The notes beneath the pieces were generated by a model. That model worked only from the letters and a program-made list of their open reading frames with translations. It did no database searches and had not been told where the DNA came from. Below, in pieces: positions 36,371-49,329 of a stretch of 64,000 nt of DNA. The stretch comes from Lepidonotus clava. Taxonomy: Eukaryota; Annelida; Polychaeta; Phyllodocida; Polynoidae. The stretch's first letter is position 1. Each line of letters opens with the position of its first letter. Both the position numbers and the translations under genes were made by a program. The stretch spans positions 30,733,927-30,797,926 of the forward strand of contig OW387136.1 in assembly GCA_936440205.1 (NCBI GenBank), written 5' to 3'.

Positions 36371-39300
36371 GTACAAAATCTTGCCTCAAATTAGCCCCAG
36401 GAGCATGGCAGTTTATATGTACAAAGGGACGGTACGTTAGCCACCTTTCAGTGCAAGGACAACCTATACTTGATTGTACACACACATCTATACTTATGTC
36501 ATTTATTACCTTTCAGCTTAGTGATATAACAGTATATAAACATACTCGCTTACACTGTATTGGTATCTATATAAGATATTATTGTTCATAATTGTAAACG
36601 TTTGATCTGCTAATTTAGCCTCCTTATTCACAATGTGGGGTGAAACCCACCATACGGCATACACATCGGATGTTATGTTATTCGATCTAACCTATTCTGG
36701 TGGAGCGCAGGGCGAATAAATCTTGGAGTTGGCTATCTTCACTCTGCAACGGGGGTCAAGAGTTCAGGACCCCAAAACAACAGATTGGCATCAACCAGTG
36801 AATCTCTTTCATGAGGGACAACAATTTCTCACCCTGCCTTCATCAAAATCACTAATATTGACATAAAAGTCAAACAAATGAGGCGGGCCTCAAACGATGG
36901 GTGTTGATAGCGGTGAAGGTCAATGAATACCTATTTGACTATTTATCATTACTAGCCTTTTATTGGTTTTATCGTTTAAGTACGGGTGATTGTAATGCAG
37001 TGTACAGACCAGTTGTAGAGTGGATACTGTGCAGTATTACTCTAATTGGCCATCTCACTTTAAGCACAGGGGCGGGTAAAAGGGCAAAGGTTGAGGGCGC
37101 AGAGGTATGGGGTGACAGGACCAAACTAACCACCCCCCTGGTACACCTGACATGTCTCACACCTGGTCTCCAAGGCAACAGAAGTCGGCTAAACCTACCA
37201 TCAAGTCTGATAAGTTGCCCATTCCCCACTCCTACCTGCTACTCGCAGGCAGGAGATCCACTATATAGGTGGTGTACTAAATATATATAATGTGACCGAT
37301 GAGTGGGAGGTATGTCTACAGAGGTAGTTCGTGTTTACCGGCGGACGCCTGCCAAAGCTGAGTATAGGTATAGGCCCACTATATTTTTTCTGTCCACACG
37401 CCTCCCCCATTTCGTTAACCTTGAAATAAACTCTCACTATTCTTCCAAAATCAATGTGAGGAAAGTCAACATGGCAACTGGGATGGAATAAGAGAAATTC
37501 TGCATGCCTCTAATGTTTTAGATGCTAGCATAAGAGTTATTTATTTTAAGATACAAACAAGTAAACTAGATGAGTGCACGGGTAATCTTTAAGACTGGTT
37601 AGAAATCATTATATTACGCGATGCATTCATGAGCACTTTATTTCATGAAGTACAACATCTGCGAAAATGAATACAAATCGTTATGACATCATGATCCCCC
37701 GTGACTTAGTATCTAATCTACTTGTACTGTAAAATTCTTTGTATGTTGTGTGGATCGGGAATGACTACAAGAAAAGATCTAGACCCATTCCACAAATCAG
37801 TGTCGGAAATTAAGCGTTTATTTTGTGCACCCATTGGATGCATAATTCGTCAAGCTATGCGCCTAAAATTTGGTACATGCACCCTCCTAACATATAGCAT
37901 TACCGGATTATAGGATTAAACCATAAAAGTTATTTCAAGGAAGTGATATTAATCAAAAATTCAATTTCACGTCGTGTGATGACTAGACAGAGTGTTTGGT
38001 GAAGATTACTGGGTCAGTGGGAGTGAATGATGCTATGTAACAACTTCAATAGTCGATATGAGCACTTTCGATTTGTCAGGCAGGAATAACTATAGGCCTA
38101 CATGTCCGCACCCCTACACCTCTAGATAACATGCAGACATACACACCTGTCACCAGTCACGGCTGAGTAGTCAGCAAACCATGTGAAATCAGGACCAGGT
38201 GTGTGTGTGTGAGGGGGGAGATGGTGGTGGCGGGGCTGGCATGCCACCTCCCTCCATCCCCCACAGAGGATTCTTTTTTTCAAAATGTTCCACCTTTCCT
38301 TCAAAACTTCATTGTATGCCATAAATATTTGTAAGAAAACGTTGGAACGATCCAATTGGGGAACCTCGCCCCCCCCCCCTTTAAATTGAAATGATTGAAA
38401 TTAGGCCTATAAGCAAAAGTTCCATTAATTGAACTTCTCCACACACACCCCCTACACACACACAGCAGAACCTGTATACGAGCCTGTGAAAATAGTGAAC
38501 AGATTCATGTGAGCTGTCATGTCGGCGCCTCAAGTTTGTCCTATCGCATTTCCACCCACAAATGACCCCCAACTGACCTTGACACGACCTTCGACCTAAG
38601 CTGCCAATGACTTCTCTCTCTCTTCCAGTAAAGACGTGGTTACTGGCCAAACATGCTACTTTCTATGGACAGTACTAGTTACCTGCGGGCCTTGTAACTG
38701 GACGTGCCGTCGTCCGGTCGTGTCACGACATATTACTGCGCTCATGTCGTGATAAGCGAACCAGTGACCGACCCAAAGATGGCGCCCAGTGCTCACCTTG
38801 GTGACTCTGGGCATTAAAGGCGACCACGGCCTGGCTGGGGGGCCATGGGAAGGTCCGGCCACGGCGATAAACATCAGGACCCTTCACGACATGTCGACTG
38901 TGATTTAAAAATGTTCGTGGCTTTCCAAACGCAGTTTTTATGAATGGTGAGGGCACACCACAAGTGATGTGCAGATAGGCAGGTACGGAAAATGTCAAGA
39001 TGTCCGCATGCACTAAGACTTGCCTCTAATTCTTGAACATTAAACCATCCAATTAGTTTAATTCATTGTTGTAGATATTGATTTTTCTTTTCTTTTCCGG
39101 TTTTATAAGCACCAATAAAACCTAGAAGATACAAAATTAGCCAAATCGGGCCTTTGCCATATGAAATACTTCCACCGTCATGGAACCATTATATTGTTTT
39201 AGAATATCAGCCTGGCAAGACACATTATTAAGACGGACATTACCTCAAAAGCAACTGCTTGATTTTTTTCTTCGGAGATCACCAAATAAATAGAAAGGCT

Positions 39301-40084
39301 AATGTTTCATGTAACCTAATGGGTGTTGTTCACAGCAAACCTTTAGGTATTAATCATGCAATTAATTTAGAATTAGACATAAAATATTACTGTATAGGGC
39401 TTCATGCATGTCAAGGTGCCCAAGGGGAATGATAGTTATAATGGAAATGCATAAGCCAGAAAAATGTTAGAAAGTAAGGACAAAAAAGCAGTCAAAGACT
39501 AACTTTTATCTAAAAGGTTAGGACTTTATTCACTTATATTCTGCATGTAATAACCGTTTGTTGAGTGTGAATAGAAAAAAAGGGGACAGTTTGTTCTATA
39601 AGCATAATTTTAGGCCTACAGTCTATAACTCATGTCAAGTTCTTGATGTCCTTATACCGCTTCATGGATATATGATGAACTTGATGACATTGAGTTATGT
39701 CTCACGCAATGCCATTAGAGATTTTTTATGCTTCTTCTCATCACACGTGTTTAAAAGTAGTTGTTGTTCAATTTTGTGTAACGTTTTGCAAACCACACTG
39801 GGTGCAGCATGTAAACCGGGGTTAAAGTGTGAGAGGAGATTGACTGAACATGAATAAATGTTTAATGTCAGAGTGTTAAAAGGGTTAAAGGGAGAGGGGC
39901 AAAGCATGCATGATCTTTGGAAGTCAGAAAGTCAGTGAGCTCAACGGTAGCGAGTGCTAGATTTCTTTAAGTTGTGTGATCACACGACATGCAGGAAAGA
40001 AACCTAACAACAAAGCTGACATGTACTAGGTGTTATTATCCTGGGATTATATGGGGGTGGAGTTGTGGAATCAACTTGATGTTA
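36371..40084. other. Intergenic, nothing recognised
   Basis: GC-richer patches at about 37000-37240, 38120-38260 and 38520-38890 give overlapping short frames on both strands without motifs. (GT)n and (CA)n runs lie near 38200 and 38441-38465, and an 11-bp C run at 38369-38379. AAAGATGGCGCCC near 38777 resembles a YY1 site. Confidence 0.5.
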
Positions 40085-41118
40085 CACTGTAAAAATGACG
40101 TTTAGAATTTAAACATGTTAAGGGGCTAAACATGTTTAGAATCTAAACACAAGAAGTCTCATGTGTTTAAAAGCTAAACACTTGTAATTCCTAAACATGT
40201 ATGTATTAGATATGTTTAGAATATAAACAGATGATATTGCAGGTGTTTAAAACCTAAACACTTTCTACTCCTAAACATGTATTGGATTAGATATGCTTAG
40301 GATCCGAACACATGAATTTGCAGGTGTTTAAAACCTAAACACTTTCTACCTCTAAACATGTTTTGGACTTACCATGTGTATAGTTAAACTGTACTCCACC
40401 AGGTGACACTGTATGCCAATGCTCTGTAGTTCTTAGAGATTTCTTCTGAATATTGATATAAATTCATTATAGAAGAAAGGAAATTTTCTAGGTACTGTAG
40501 AGTGTTTGAGAAATGTATATGTAATACATGAGAAGCATTTTGAGTTTAAGGAAAATGTTCTTGGTCGAGGTTTTGAAGATGTACTTTGTTTAGACACCTT
40601 TCTATATGCAGACAGACATAGGGACTAGGGTATGGTCCAAAGGTTCTGGGACTCTCTAGAGGTAGCTAAGCCCTACTTCAGTTCAGAGGTCAATTCTGCA
40701 TTTCTCCATGCAGAATATTGAAAGAGGTTTAACTCTAGGCTTGAAATTACCTCTCTGTTGATCAATTGAGATCAGGAAACATCTTTTCCTCTCTGAATTG
40801 TAGATCCATAACATTCCAGAATAATATCAGTGAAAATTACCAAAGAAATTGTTTTTATTGACTTAAATACCATGTAGTGTAAATACTTTGAAGCTAAAAA
40901 TTATTTGCTAAACATCAATTAAATCCTAAGCATTTAGACTACAAACACATTGAAGACCTAAACACTTCAAGGTAAACACCTAAACATCTCACATTTCTAG
41001 ACACTTAACCCTAAACACCAATAATTTAAACATGTTTAGGGAAATGAAGTGTTCCAAAACTGGATGCGCCGAAGTGTTTAGGAAAGTGTTTAGGTTCTAA
41101 ACACTTGTTTTAACAGTG
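40085..41118. mobile_element. 1034-bp TA-flanked element made of TGTTTAG/CTAAACA palindromes
   Basis: It starts CACTGTAAAAATGACG and ends TTGTTTTAACAGTG, with TA on both sides. The first ~300 bp and last ~200 bp are filled with GTTTAG...CTAAAC inverted pairs of 14-22 bp at irregular spacing (for example CTAAACATGTTTAG). The middle is ordinary AT-rich DNA. No transposase is present. The TA duplication suggests a mariner-type mobiliser, but the ends are not diagnostic. Confidence 0.75.
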
Positions 41119-43435
41119 TAGGACACAGACCTCAATCATTGAGTGAATTTATCAGAGCCATCAAGATAATTTAGTATACTAAATCTAATCAGCAACTGGT
41201 TATACATATCATAGTATATATGCAGGAAAACTGGTTTCATTATTCATCGTTATCATGTATTTCACTGTATTCTTTGTAGTGTTGTTTTTGTTACATTGTT
41301 GTAATCATGTTATCCAGAATTGTCGGAAGAGCTTTTGTTTGAAAGAGATGGTTGGGATCAAATAAAAAAAATCACGGTTCGTGTCGAAGGCAGTAGTACA
41401 GACAGTACAATCTTATTGGTTTGATTTATCAGATGGTATTCAATCTATATCAAAACAGAACGGATATGATTGAAAAAAGAGAGAAAAAAACAGCTAAAAT
41501 GCTCACCAGTGTTAATATTGCACTCACGATGGTGAAGTCGTCTTATTGAACGCAAATCTTCATGTTACATAATTACTCTACAAATGGTCGGAATAGGTAA
41601 ATACTTTGTTGCAAAACTGGTAACAGACCATCTTGATCATGTAGTATCGTATCAAAAAATTACACTGCCTTATGAATTTGAAACTTTATCGTTTCTATTT
41701 AAGTGGAACATATATAACAGAAATCCCTATTTACATTTTCCATGTGAAACATAATACTATAATGGAACTCTTAAATATTTGTATTCTAACAACAAGATAG
41801 TGGGCTGCTGGGTGTTGTTGTGAGGTACTTATTAGTGGTGGTGGTCGGTTAGGGTTTGGTATGTTACATTGTATGGAACCAGCACCATAGGGTCAGCATT
41901 GGATAGCGTTTCATTCAGTATTATTGGATGTATAGATAATAAAAATACAAGGATAGTTCCCATTAATAAAACCGTAATACATTATGGGGAATGGTGCCCA
42001 AATAAACATTCATGTATGTGCACAGTAAGTCATGTGAATATAGGACCGAATCATTATTAAAAAGTGTATGCATACGTAATTATAATTTTCGTATTGCTTC
42101 TGTAACAATTTTATTTTCATGTCTATTCATTCTGTCCGAAAGTAAATTAAATTTGGGTTGAATATGTCATAGATCGCCGTGTGGAAGGCTGTTACAAACA
42201 TTTAGAAGGGAGAAAATATACATATCAGATTTATCTTTCATCCTCCTCTACCAGTCAACCCCCTCCTCAAAATACAACCCCTCCCTGCGGCCGTTAAGCG
42301 ATATGTCATGTGTGTCCAGGAGCCTCGTGGTCACATGTTGCGGCGTGAACATGTCACTTTGTCATGTTACCGTGTTGACATGGTATGCCCTCCTTGCCCC
42401 TCCTCAAGACCTCCGAGGGACACATTAGTCCCTTATTAGTGCCTTATTAGGGGACATTAGCAGGTAAGGCATTGTCCTGACCCCACCAAGGGCTGGTGGT
42501 GGGTGGCAGGCCATATTATGGGTGGTTAGATGTTGGCAGGCCACAGTGGTCATATATCTCCCTGGCGGTTTGGTCTATGGACAGAGGCTACGAAGATAGT
42601 CTTCACATGTGTGCTGTTTATTTTGTATCCTTATTTTTTCTAAAATTTCTTTCATGTTTCTTTTATCAAATGTGTTCAGATACATCTCTTTTCTCAGACA
42701 TCACAATTGAACACATGTTTATAAATTTCCTGATTTGTTAAACCCTAGAATAGGTTGTCCGTTATCCTGCATTGTTTCTTTAGCCATATTATACATTTCT
42801 TTTTCCTTCCATGTTCCCCTTGTATACACAAAATGTTTTCACTACTATGACTGTTAGTGATCATCAGTTTAGTTTCATCCATGTGCACGCTTGATTTCAT
42901 TGTATGTATAGTGGGCACCAGAAAGACATATTGTCGAATAACTGTTGAAGTGATTCTTCTCATTGTCTTTGAGATCCTCTATGACTTCTAGTTAATAAAT
43001 TCCTGTTATGAATGATTTCATTCTCAACTAATGGGGGGTGAGCATAGTGTAACAAATGGCGCCTTCCCCTATGAATTAATCTATGGAGCTTACAGTCACT
43101 ATGCATTTAAGCAGTTGGCACTCTCTGATTATATGGAAGGATGTTGGTCCTTTACGATATAGAGCCCCTGATCTTGAATCTTTTGTAGTTTAATTTTAAC
43201 ATATTTGAGTTCTTGGTCATGTATAAAATCTGCATATTCTAAAATAGGCAGTATAGTGGATACATATTGATAAGTGTGGGGCTATTTCGATGTTATTATA
43301 TATAGTGGTATTGATAAAAAGAGAGTCGGTTTAATAACTGTTCTTCATGTTCATTATTACGTTATTATTTACCCTGCAGTGGTAAGTACTTAGCTTCTTA
43401 CTGCGTGATGGTCACTACAACTATGTTGTGGGTAG
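41119..43435. other. Intergenic, nothing recognised
   Basis: No gene-like frame or repeat ends found. The stretch 42240-42560 is somewhat GC-richer. Confidence 0.5.
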
Positions 43436-43600
43436 AGTTTTCCTCATCTAGGTGGTTCAAGTCTAAATGAAGACACCCACTTGCAGAGGCCTAGGTACAA
43501 TGTGCTTTATTGGTATCAAGTTCTTAAGGCTGAAGAGTACAACTTTTCTCCTTTCACATGAGCATTCCAGCACAGCCTGGTCAACTACCAACAAGTTTCC
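43436..43600. repeat. Repeat shared with 48095-48260
   Basis: TCTAAATGAAGA, then CACTTGCAGAGGC and an AGG block, matches 48112-48145 in the same orientation (TCTAAATGAAGAGACTCATT). Weaker similarity extends for another ~100 bp. Class unknown. Confidence 0.4.
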
Positions 43601-46600
43601 CTAGTAAGCCAATGTTACCAGTTCATCTCGCCCAAGCAGACCTTCCTTCTAAAGGTTTAGGCATAACTCCTTTGCTAACTAGCTGCTAATGGTACACTCT
43701 TATTTACAGGTAGAATCCAACTAAGGTTTGATTTGTTGTTGATGATGAATGTATACTGACTGAAATAACCTTATATTGACATGACTCTGAACTATGTTTT
43801 GAAGAATCTGTAACATATCTGTGACCGGTCCAGGATATGGTAATCTAGAGGGATATCAGTCATTTTCCTCTAATTGAGTTATTGATGAAAAAAGGCTAAT
43901 AAAGCATATTTTCCTAAGGAATGTGACCCAGGCAGAATTTTCCAGAGATTAAAATTATGAGCAAAGATTCTATTCATTTATGAAAGTGGCATTATGGGTA
44001 ATTTTCCAAGGAACATCCTTTTAGAAAAAGGGTATTACGTACAATAAGGAATGTTCTCATGTAACCATGACAACAGAAAAAGGAATATTTGCATAATAGG
44101 AAGATTGCATAAATTATTTTTGTTTAATAACAAAAGTCTTTCACTTTGCAGTAGTACAAACTATTATTTGAATGGAGATTTGTGTGAAAAGTTATTGTAT
44201 TTTGAATAATTGTGATAATCAAGAAAATTACATTTTTTTTTTACTAAACATGGTATGGTTCAAGGAGCTATAATATGAAAACGGAGCACAAAATGGTAAA
44301 ACAGGGGTATGCCAGTGTGTACCACCTATATAGCCGCCAGCTCCCATATCTCAGCCTCTAATTGGAATATTTAAAAATTCATTTTCATACTTTCCCCCTC
44401 TGGGACATAATTACTGTGATTGTTCTATCTTTTGCTCATCAATCTGGTGAGTTTCATCTTATATCACTATTCATCAAACATCTGGAAGATCATGTGTGAA
44501 GTATGAATTCGAAGAAGTTCATAGAATTAAAAAAAGAGATGACTGTCAGTCTAGTGGGCCTTATATACAAACTAGATTTGGTGTGGTGCGAAACATCAAT
44601 GTTGTGTCTTACGGTTATGAAAGAAACAGGGATTATTTGCTTTCTGCTTGATCTAAAAGGCCACTATTTACGCCCATACACGATGTAAAAGAAGATTTTC
44701 CGTATTTATCGGGGCCGACCACAGAACTTTAGATTCTCCTCAAGACAGCCTAAAATGCCTCGCCCACGGCAACGGAAATATTGTGCGTACATTATTATTC
44801 TAGTACACAATTGTCGTACACTGTATCTCAGGAACAGGATTTGCGATTATTAAAAGAAATTGTGAGATAAAATATAAAGATAAACATTGAAATCGTCCTC
44901 ACGCTTAGATAATGTTTTTTTATCTGTCGTTTAAGAAATCAAGCTAATCTACTATATCATTACCCTATCATTTTCATATCTTATGTGTTAGCGCAATTTA
45001 ATAGTTCTATATTGATACATCATTCACCTCAAACAATAAAACAATACATTTAAAATATATTTGCAATTTTTTGTGTGTGCAAATTGGTTTATTGGGGGAA
45101 TCTATGACAGAAGTTTTGAATTTATTACATATATATAGCATGAAATAACTAAAGATAATTAATAAAATGAGAAATTATAGAAAAAAAAATACTATCATAA
45201 CTATATTAATACTTACCTGGACGATGAAATCAGAGAGATTCCTGACAAAATATCAAACATGCTTGATAATTTGTTGGGACGTTTGTCATGATAAAATCAT
45301 GATAAAAATTATCTTAAGACGAATTTATCGTAGTTACAATTGCGTACTTCTCACACATGATATTTTTATTGTGATTATCTTGTCATAGCTACATTTTGTA
45401 AGATAAAGTCAAGGATTTCACTGATTTATGATATGAGATTTTATGCGTGTTAGAGGGTCAACACATACAAAAACAGTCAACATTAACTAGTTGTGCTCTT
45501 GCAATGTTCGGCACAATGTGAAATCACTAAGAATCCTGACAGTTTTGATATATTTTCAGTTTAACTTACCTGATTCCTTTTGCCGTATTTCGCTGTAAAT
45601 ACCCATCCAGGAAGAGGCGGTGAAAATCGAGTGCATCGGTCCTTTAATAATCAAATGGGTGATGTCTACTTTAGAGTATGCATACACTTGGCATATCAAC
45701 TTAAGTAGCTAAAGAATACTTTCAACATTTGCAAAGATATCTTCCTATAGGCCTACTTATCCTGTTCTGTACTAAAGAACGGAATTACCTACAACATTAG
45801 TTCTCCCTTGGATACTCTATCAACATACACAAAGCTATATCCCGAATAGTGGCACATAAACCAAATGATATCTAACTGTAATGAATATCTCTCAAAATAA
45901 GATATTTCCAATAGTTTCCTCCTCAGTCAGACCTCTTTCATATCTTTTTAACATTACCCTGCGGTCCTATATACTGACGTGGATGGTCAGTCCCGACTTT
46001 AGGTTAGCCTTTCCTGTGTGGAACCAAGACTCAGGGCTAAGGGTGCAACTGTCAGTGCTACAGAGGAGAATGTGTAAGGGCAGTATTAGGCAAGCATAGA
46101 CAAACATAATGTAAAGCACAGCATGTGCAGCAGTCAGCAGAGCAGTAGTAACTGTAGTTAATGTTGGGAATCCTGGAAAGTTCCATACTAGAAGCCAGAT
46201 TCTGGAGTTGGACTTGAAGCTGATGGACTGGTAGTTAGGCTGGAGCGTTGACTTGGTGTGGTTGAGTGGACGTTACCGTTTGGATTGTTCATTGTCAACG
46301 GAAGATCTTGCCACTAGGATACACACATTGGATATTGATGAACTTATTCCTTTCATGTGAGTGTTATGTCCTTTATAATGCGGAACTATGTTATGGATTG
46401 GACTTGCAGTCTGGTCTGAGACAGACTGCCTATGGAGCTAGCTAATATCAATGGGAACAAAAAGTACGACATCTAAATAGCACCCTAATTTTTATTGGAT
46501 ATTTAACCTCTATAGTTCACCTGAACAGTGTTAAAATCCATACACCACAAAACTGCACTGTCATAATATCACATTTAGTTTTACAAACGAGTATAGACTT

Positions 46601-46628
46601 CCATCTATACTCGTTGGTTTTACTTTAG
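43601..46628. other. Intergenic, nothing recognised
   Basis: GTAACCATGACAAC (44061-44074) is another X-box-like site. A perfect 12-bp stem AACGAGTATAGA / TCTATACTCGTT lies at about 46586-46615. No gene is supported. Confidence 0.5.
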
Positions 46629-46849
46629 TCTTCTCATTGCACCTACTCGTGCACCGACTACCCCCTGGCGTCAGGGAGTCGTACCCGGCGACCCGGGCAG
46701 TACTTGGTGGTGTTTCTGTGGGCGGCCCTCGCCCTCGCTGATTACTGCCCTCTGCCGGCTGTATTCTGCTCCTTCACGTCGCCCGCGCCAACACCCTCCT
46801 CCACTGAACCCTCTGCCAAGTCGGCGGCCGATGACAGGGGTGTCAGGAG
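46629..46849 (+). CDS. Candidate exon 1 of an unrecognised gene
   Basis: A GC-rich, fully open 221-nt block lies between a plausible acceptor (TTTTACTTTAG) and donor (GGAG|GTAAAG). Translation starts SSHCTYSCTDYPLASG and contains a hydrophobic stretch YLVVFLWAALALADYC that could be a membrane helix or an internal signal. A Pro/Ser/Thr-rich part (SPAPTPSSTEPSAKSA) follows. It ends in phase 2, which matches the candidate exon at 47314. An antisense frame is also open, so GC-driven openness is a real alternative. Confidence 0.3.
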
Positions 46850-47274
46850 GTAAAGAAAGAGTAACATATATTGGGCCCAACCACATTTTTGACTGCATTT
46901 ATATATATCAAATGTTTATTCTGGTGATCTTTATCTCTGATCATTGCCTATGCATTTTGAAATATACCATTAATATTGTTCCATGTTCTATAAAGTAACT
47001 TCTGGTCAGTTCACCATTATTATAGATATAATCATTACCTAACGAACACCAATATCTAAGTATCACAATTAGCATCGGCATACGGCAACAGAGGACACGT
47101 CACAATGTGTGAACTCAATGAGTTCAATTACAATATTTGATAGCCATCATGTAGATCAGTATAGATCATGTATTAGACCAATATTGTGGCCAACATTTCA
47201 CTAAAAGAAAATAATCTGGGCAGAAACATGTATTTTTGTCACACCCTGCGTTACACCCCGTCGCTCTCTCCTAA

Positions 47275-47293
47275 CCCCCCCCCCCCCCCCCCC
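47275..47293. repeat. 19-bp poly-C run
   Basis: It lies between CTCCTAAC and GCTCCCTCCCGTGCTGGCAG, so it also forms the pyrimidine tract of the candidate 47314 acceptor. Confidence 0.95.
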
Positions 47294-47313
47294 GCTCCCT
47301 CCCGTGCTGGCAG

Positions 47314-47539
47314 CGGCCAGCCCAGTGCCTGTTTCCCCTCGTGGAGGAGTCAGAGAACGGCACAAAGTCAACAGGTGAAGGATGACCGGGACGCACGCAC
47401 CTCCTCCCGGCGAATGGCGGCTCGTGGGCCCGCCACGCACCGCCGACTTTACGAGCAGAGGCTGGGTGCACAGCAGGCGGGGGGCTGTTTCCATGGGACG
47501 AGATCCACATACCGAAACTCTTTCTTCAAGGGAAAATAA
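47314..47539 (+). CDS. Candidate terminal exon of an unrecognised gene
   Basis: The acceptor CCGTGCTGGCAG is preceded by a long C tract and a branch-point-like CTAAC. In the phase set by the 46629-46849 exon it stays open for 74 codons (GQPSACFPSWRSQRTAQ, RMAARGPATHRRLYEQRL) to TAA at 47537-47539, which overlaps an AATAAA. The product is basic, with no domain I know. Phase agreement and shared GC-richness are the only support. Confidence 0.3.
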
Positions 47540-48094
47540 ACATGCTTATCTTAATTGGAATCTGAATGGGTAACATCCATAACGCGGCAGCTAAGCTGAG
47601 AAAATTATGAAGATTGCGCATTTAACGACAATAGTATGAAATAGTGTATTCATCCTCTCATAGGACCAATTTTTAATGAGGCATGAGAAAAATCATTTGA
47701 CTTGTAGACCTAGGCTGCGATCTAGTGTAAATAAGTTATCCATAGTATATATTCTAATTTGATTTCGATATGGCTTGACCTTTAACTTTCCGATGATATT
47801 AGCCAACTAGTGCTTTAACGATATTTATTAAGCGGACTTCAGTACAAACTCACTTCAAATAGATAAAATGTTCATATTCACAGCAAGCTCAAACTCAAGC
47901 AATGTTAGGACGTTAATCCTATAATTATAATGTTTATTTGAGGGTAGTGAACAAGAGTGTTGTCTGTTAATATTTGTAGTGGGGATATGCAATAAACAAT
48001 TTACTCTTATCATTTCCTGCTTTTGAGTCATCTCTTAATCAGTGTCCCTGAGTATATAAGATATTATTATACTAGCTAGTGGTATAAGGTTTAC

Positions 48095-48260
48095 CTTATT
48101 CACGGTGTTCAAATCTAAATGAAGAGACTCATTTGCAGAGGTTCAGGTGTTTATTAAAGAATAAAAAAAGGTTGAAGGTACAGGTATCCCGTCACATGAT
48201 CAAGTCCAGCTCTGTTGGTGTCTGTCAACCATAGGGTGTAATCATGGTCGATCACGGTAA
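48095..48260. repeat. Repeat shared with 43436-43600
   Basis: See the 43436-43600 entry. This copy continues into a region ending GCTCACAACA at about 48700, followed by TTGGTGACCACC. That would suit the edge of an LTR element, but no partner end or coding part was found, so the class is left open. Confidence 0.35.
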
Positions 48261-48917
48261 GCACCTCTGTTCTTCAACCTATAGTGTCATACTTTATTCG
48301 TCCACCAGTAAGAGTAGACCCCACAGCCAACAGTGCACAGGTACTTCTCCTTAGGTATCAACTTACTTATGCATGGTCACCACGGAATACCACCAGTACT
48401 GACGTAGTCATGGCCACCTAATATTGTTAGTCCTTTAGCTAAGTATTAACTCTCCCAGCTATCCCGCTATGACTGTCAGTTATGTATTTCCCTCTGTATT
48501 GATTCTTTCTCCTCCTGATATAGTACCTCTGCAGGTAGGTGACACTGCCATACGGTTACACACATCAGTTTTGATGACAGTCTCATCTCCCCTTGACACC
48601 ATCCTATATATATATATATCCTAAACTTATCAGTTGTTTTATTATTATTCAAATTTACATATCATTCCAGTATTCCGTTTGTCAGTGCTCACAACATATT
48701 GGTGACCACCTTTCTCCTACCCTCTCTTATAAATAAACACAAACCTATCACTTTTGCCAAAAGCAGAGATATCTACTAAGAGGAAATAAAACTGAGTATT
48801 GCGCCCACTGCTGTAAAGCAGCATAAACATGCCATGCTTGCCTGAGGTATCTGCCTTAGTGCAGTAGGTCTTACAGGTTTAGATCTGCAACAGCTTTCAT
48901 CATAATATATAAAAAAA

Positions 48918-49109
48918 ATGTTGCATGCTGTGAAATGGCTGAGACCACTGAGTGTAAGACAGCTGCGGGAGAAGGTCGAGAAGCTCTGCACCATATTCGC
49001 TGAAGAGCAGGAAAGACGAGAGCAGGCGACCCTGAGACGGCAGGCAGCCCAAATCAAAAAGAAGACGCTGAATGCCATGCCTTTTGAAAGAAAGGGCAAT
49101 ACCAATTAA
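48918..49109 (+). CDS. Short helical ORF, unrecognised
   Basis: A 63-codon frame with a strongly helical, charged segment (LREKVEKLCTIFAEEQERRE then QATLRRQAAQIKKKTL) and codon use richer in GC than its flanks. An overlapping frame (49072-49329) reads TEWREMLWQIVLAQKMG. The two may be pieces of one decayed coding unit, possibly of mobile-element origin. I do not recognise either. Confidence 0.25.
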   Translation: MLHAVKWLRPLSVRQLREKVEKLCTIFAEEQERREQATLRRQAAQIKKKTLNAMPFERKGNTN

Positions 49110-49329
49110 TGGGAATGACCGGACAGAGTGGCGGGAAATGCTGTGGCAGATAGTGCTAGCCCAGAAGATGGGTTGTACGTCGAGGGGCACATCAAAGACT
49201 ATTAATTTTAGTGAAATTACTGGTGGACACTGGGTTGAATGTGAGCCTATAATCCCTGACTGCATGGGAGCGAATGGGACGATCACAAGAGGAACTCGAG
49301 GCATTTCAGGGATGTTTGTGTTCAGTTGA

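Noticed and set aside
40085-40380. CRISPR or satellite array
   Set aside because: The palindromes are irregularly spaced and lie inside a TA-flanked transposon.
43436-48700. LTR element bounded by the two shared repeats
   Set aside because: No matching long terminal repeats or coding part between them; the CACAACA edge near 48700 alone is not enough.
48918-49070. H-NS-like bacterial protein by lateral transfer
   Set aside because: Only a generic charged helix pattern is shared; the C-terminal DNA-binding motif is absent and the frame stops soon after.
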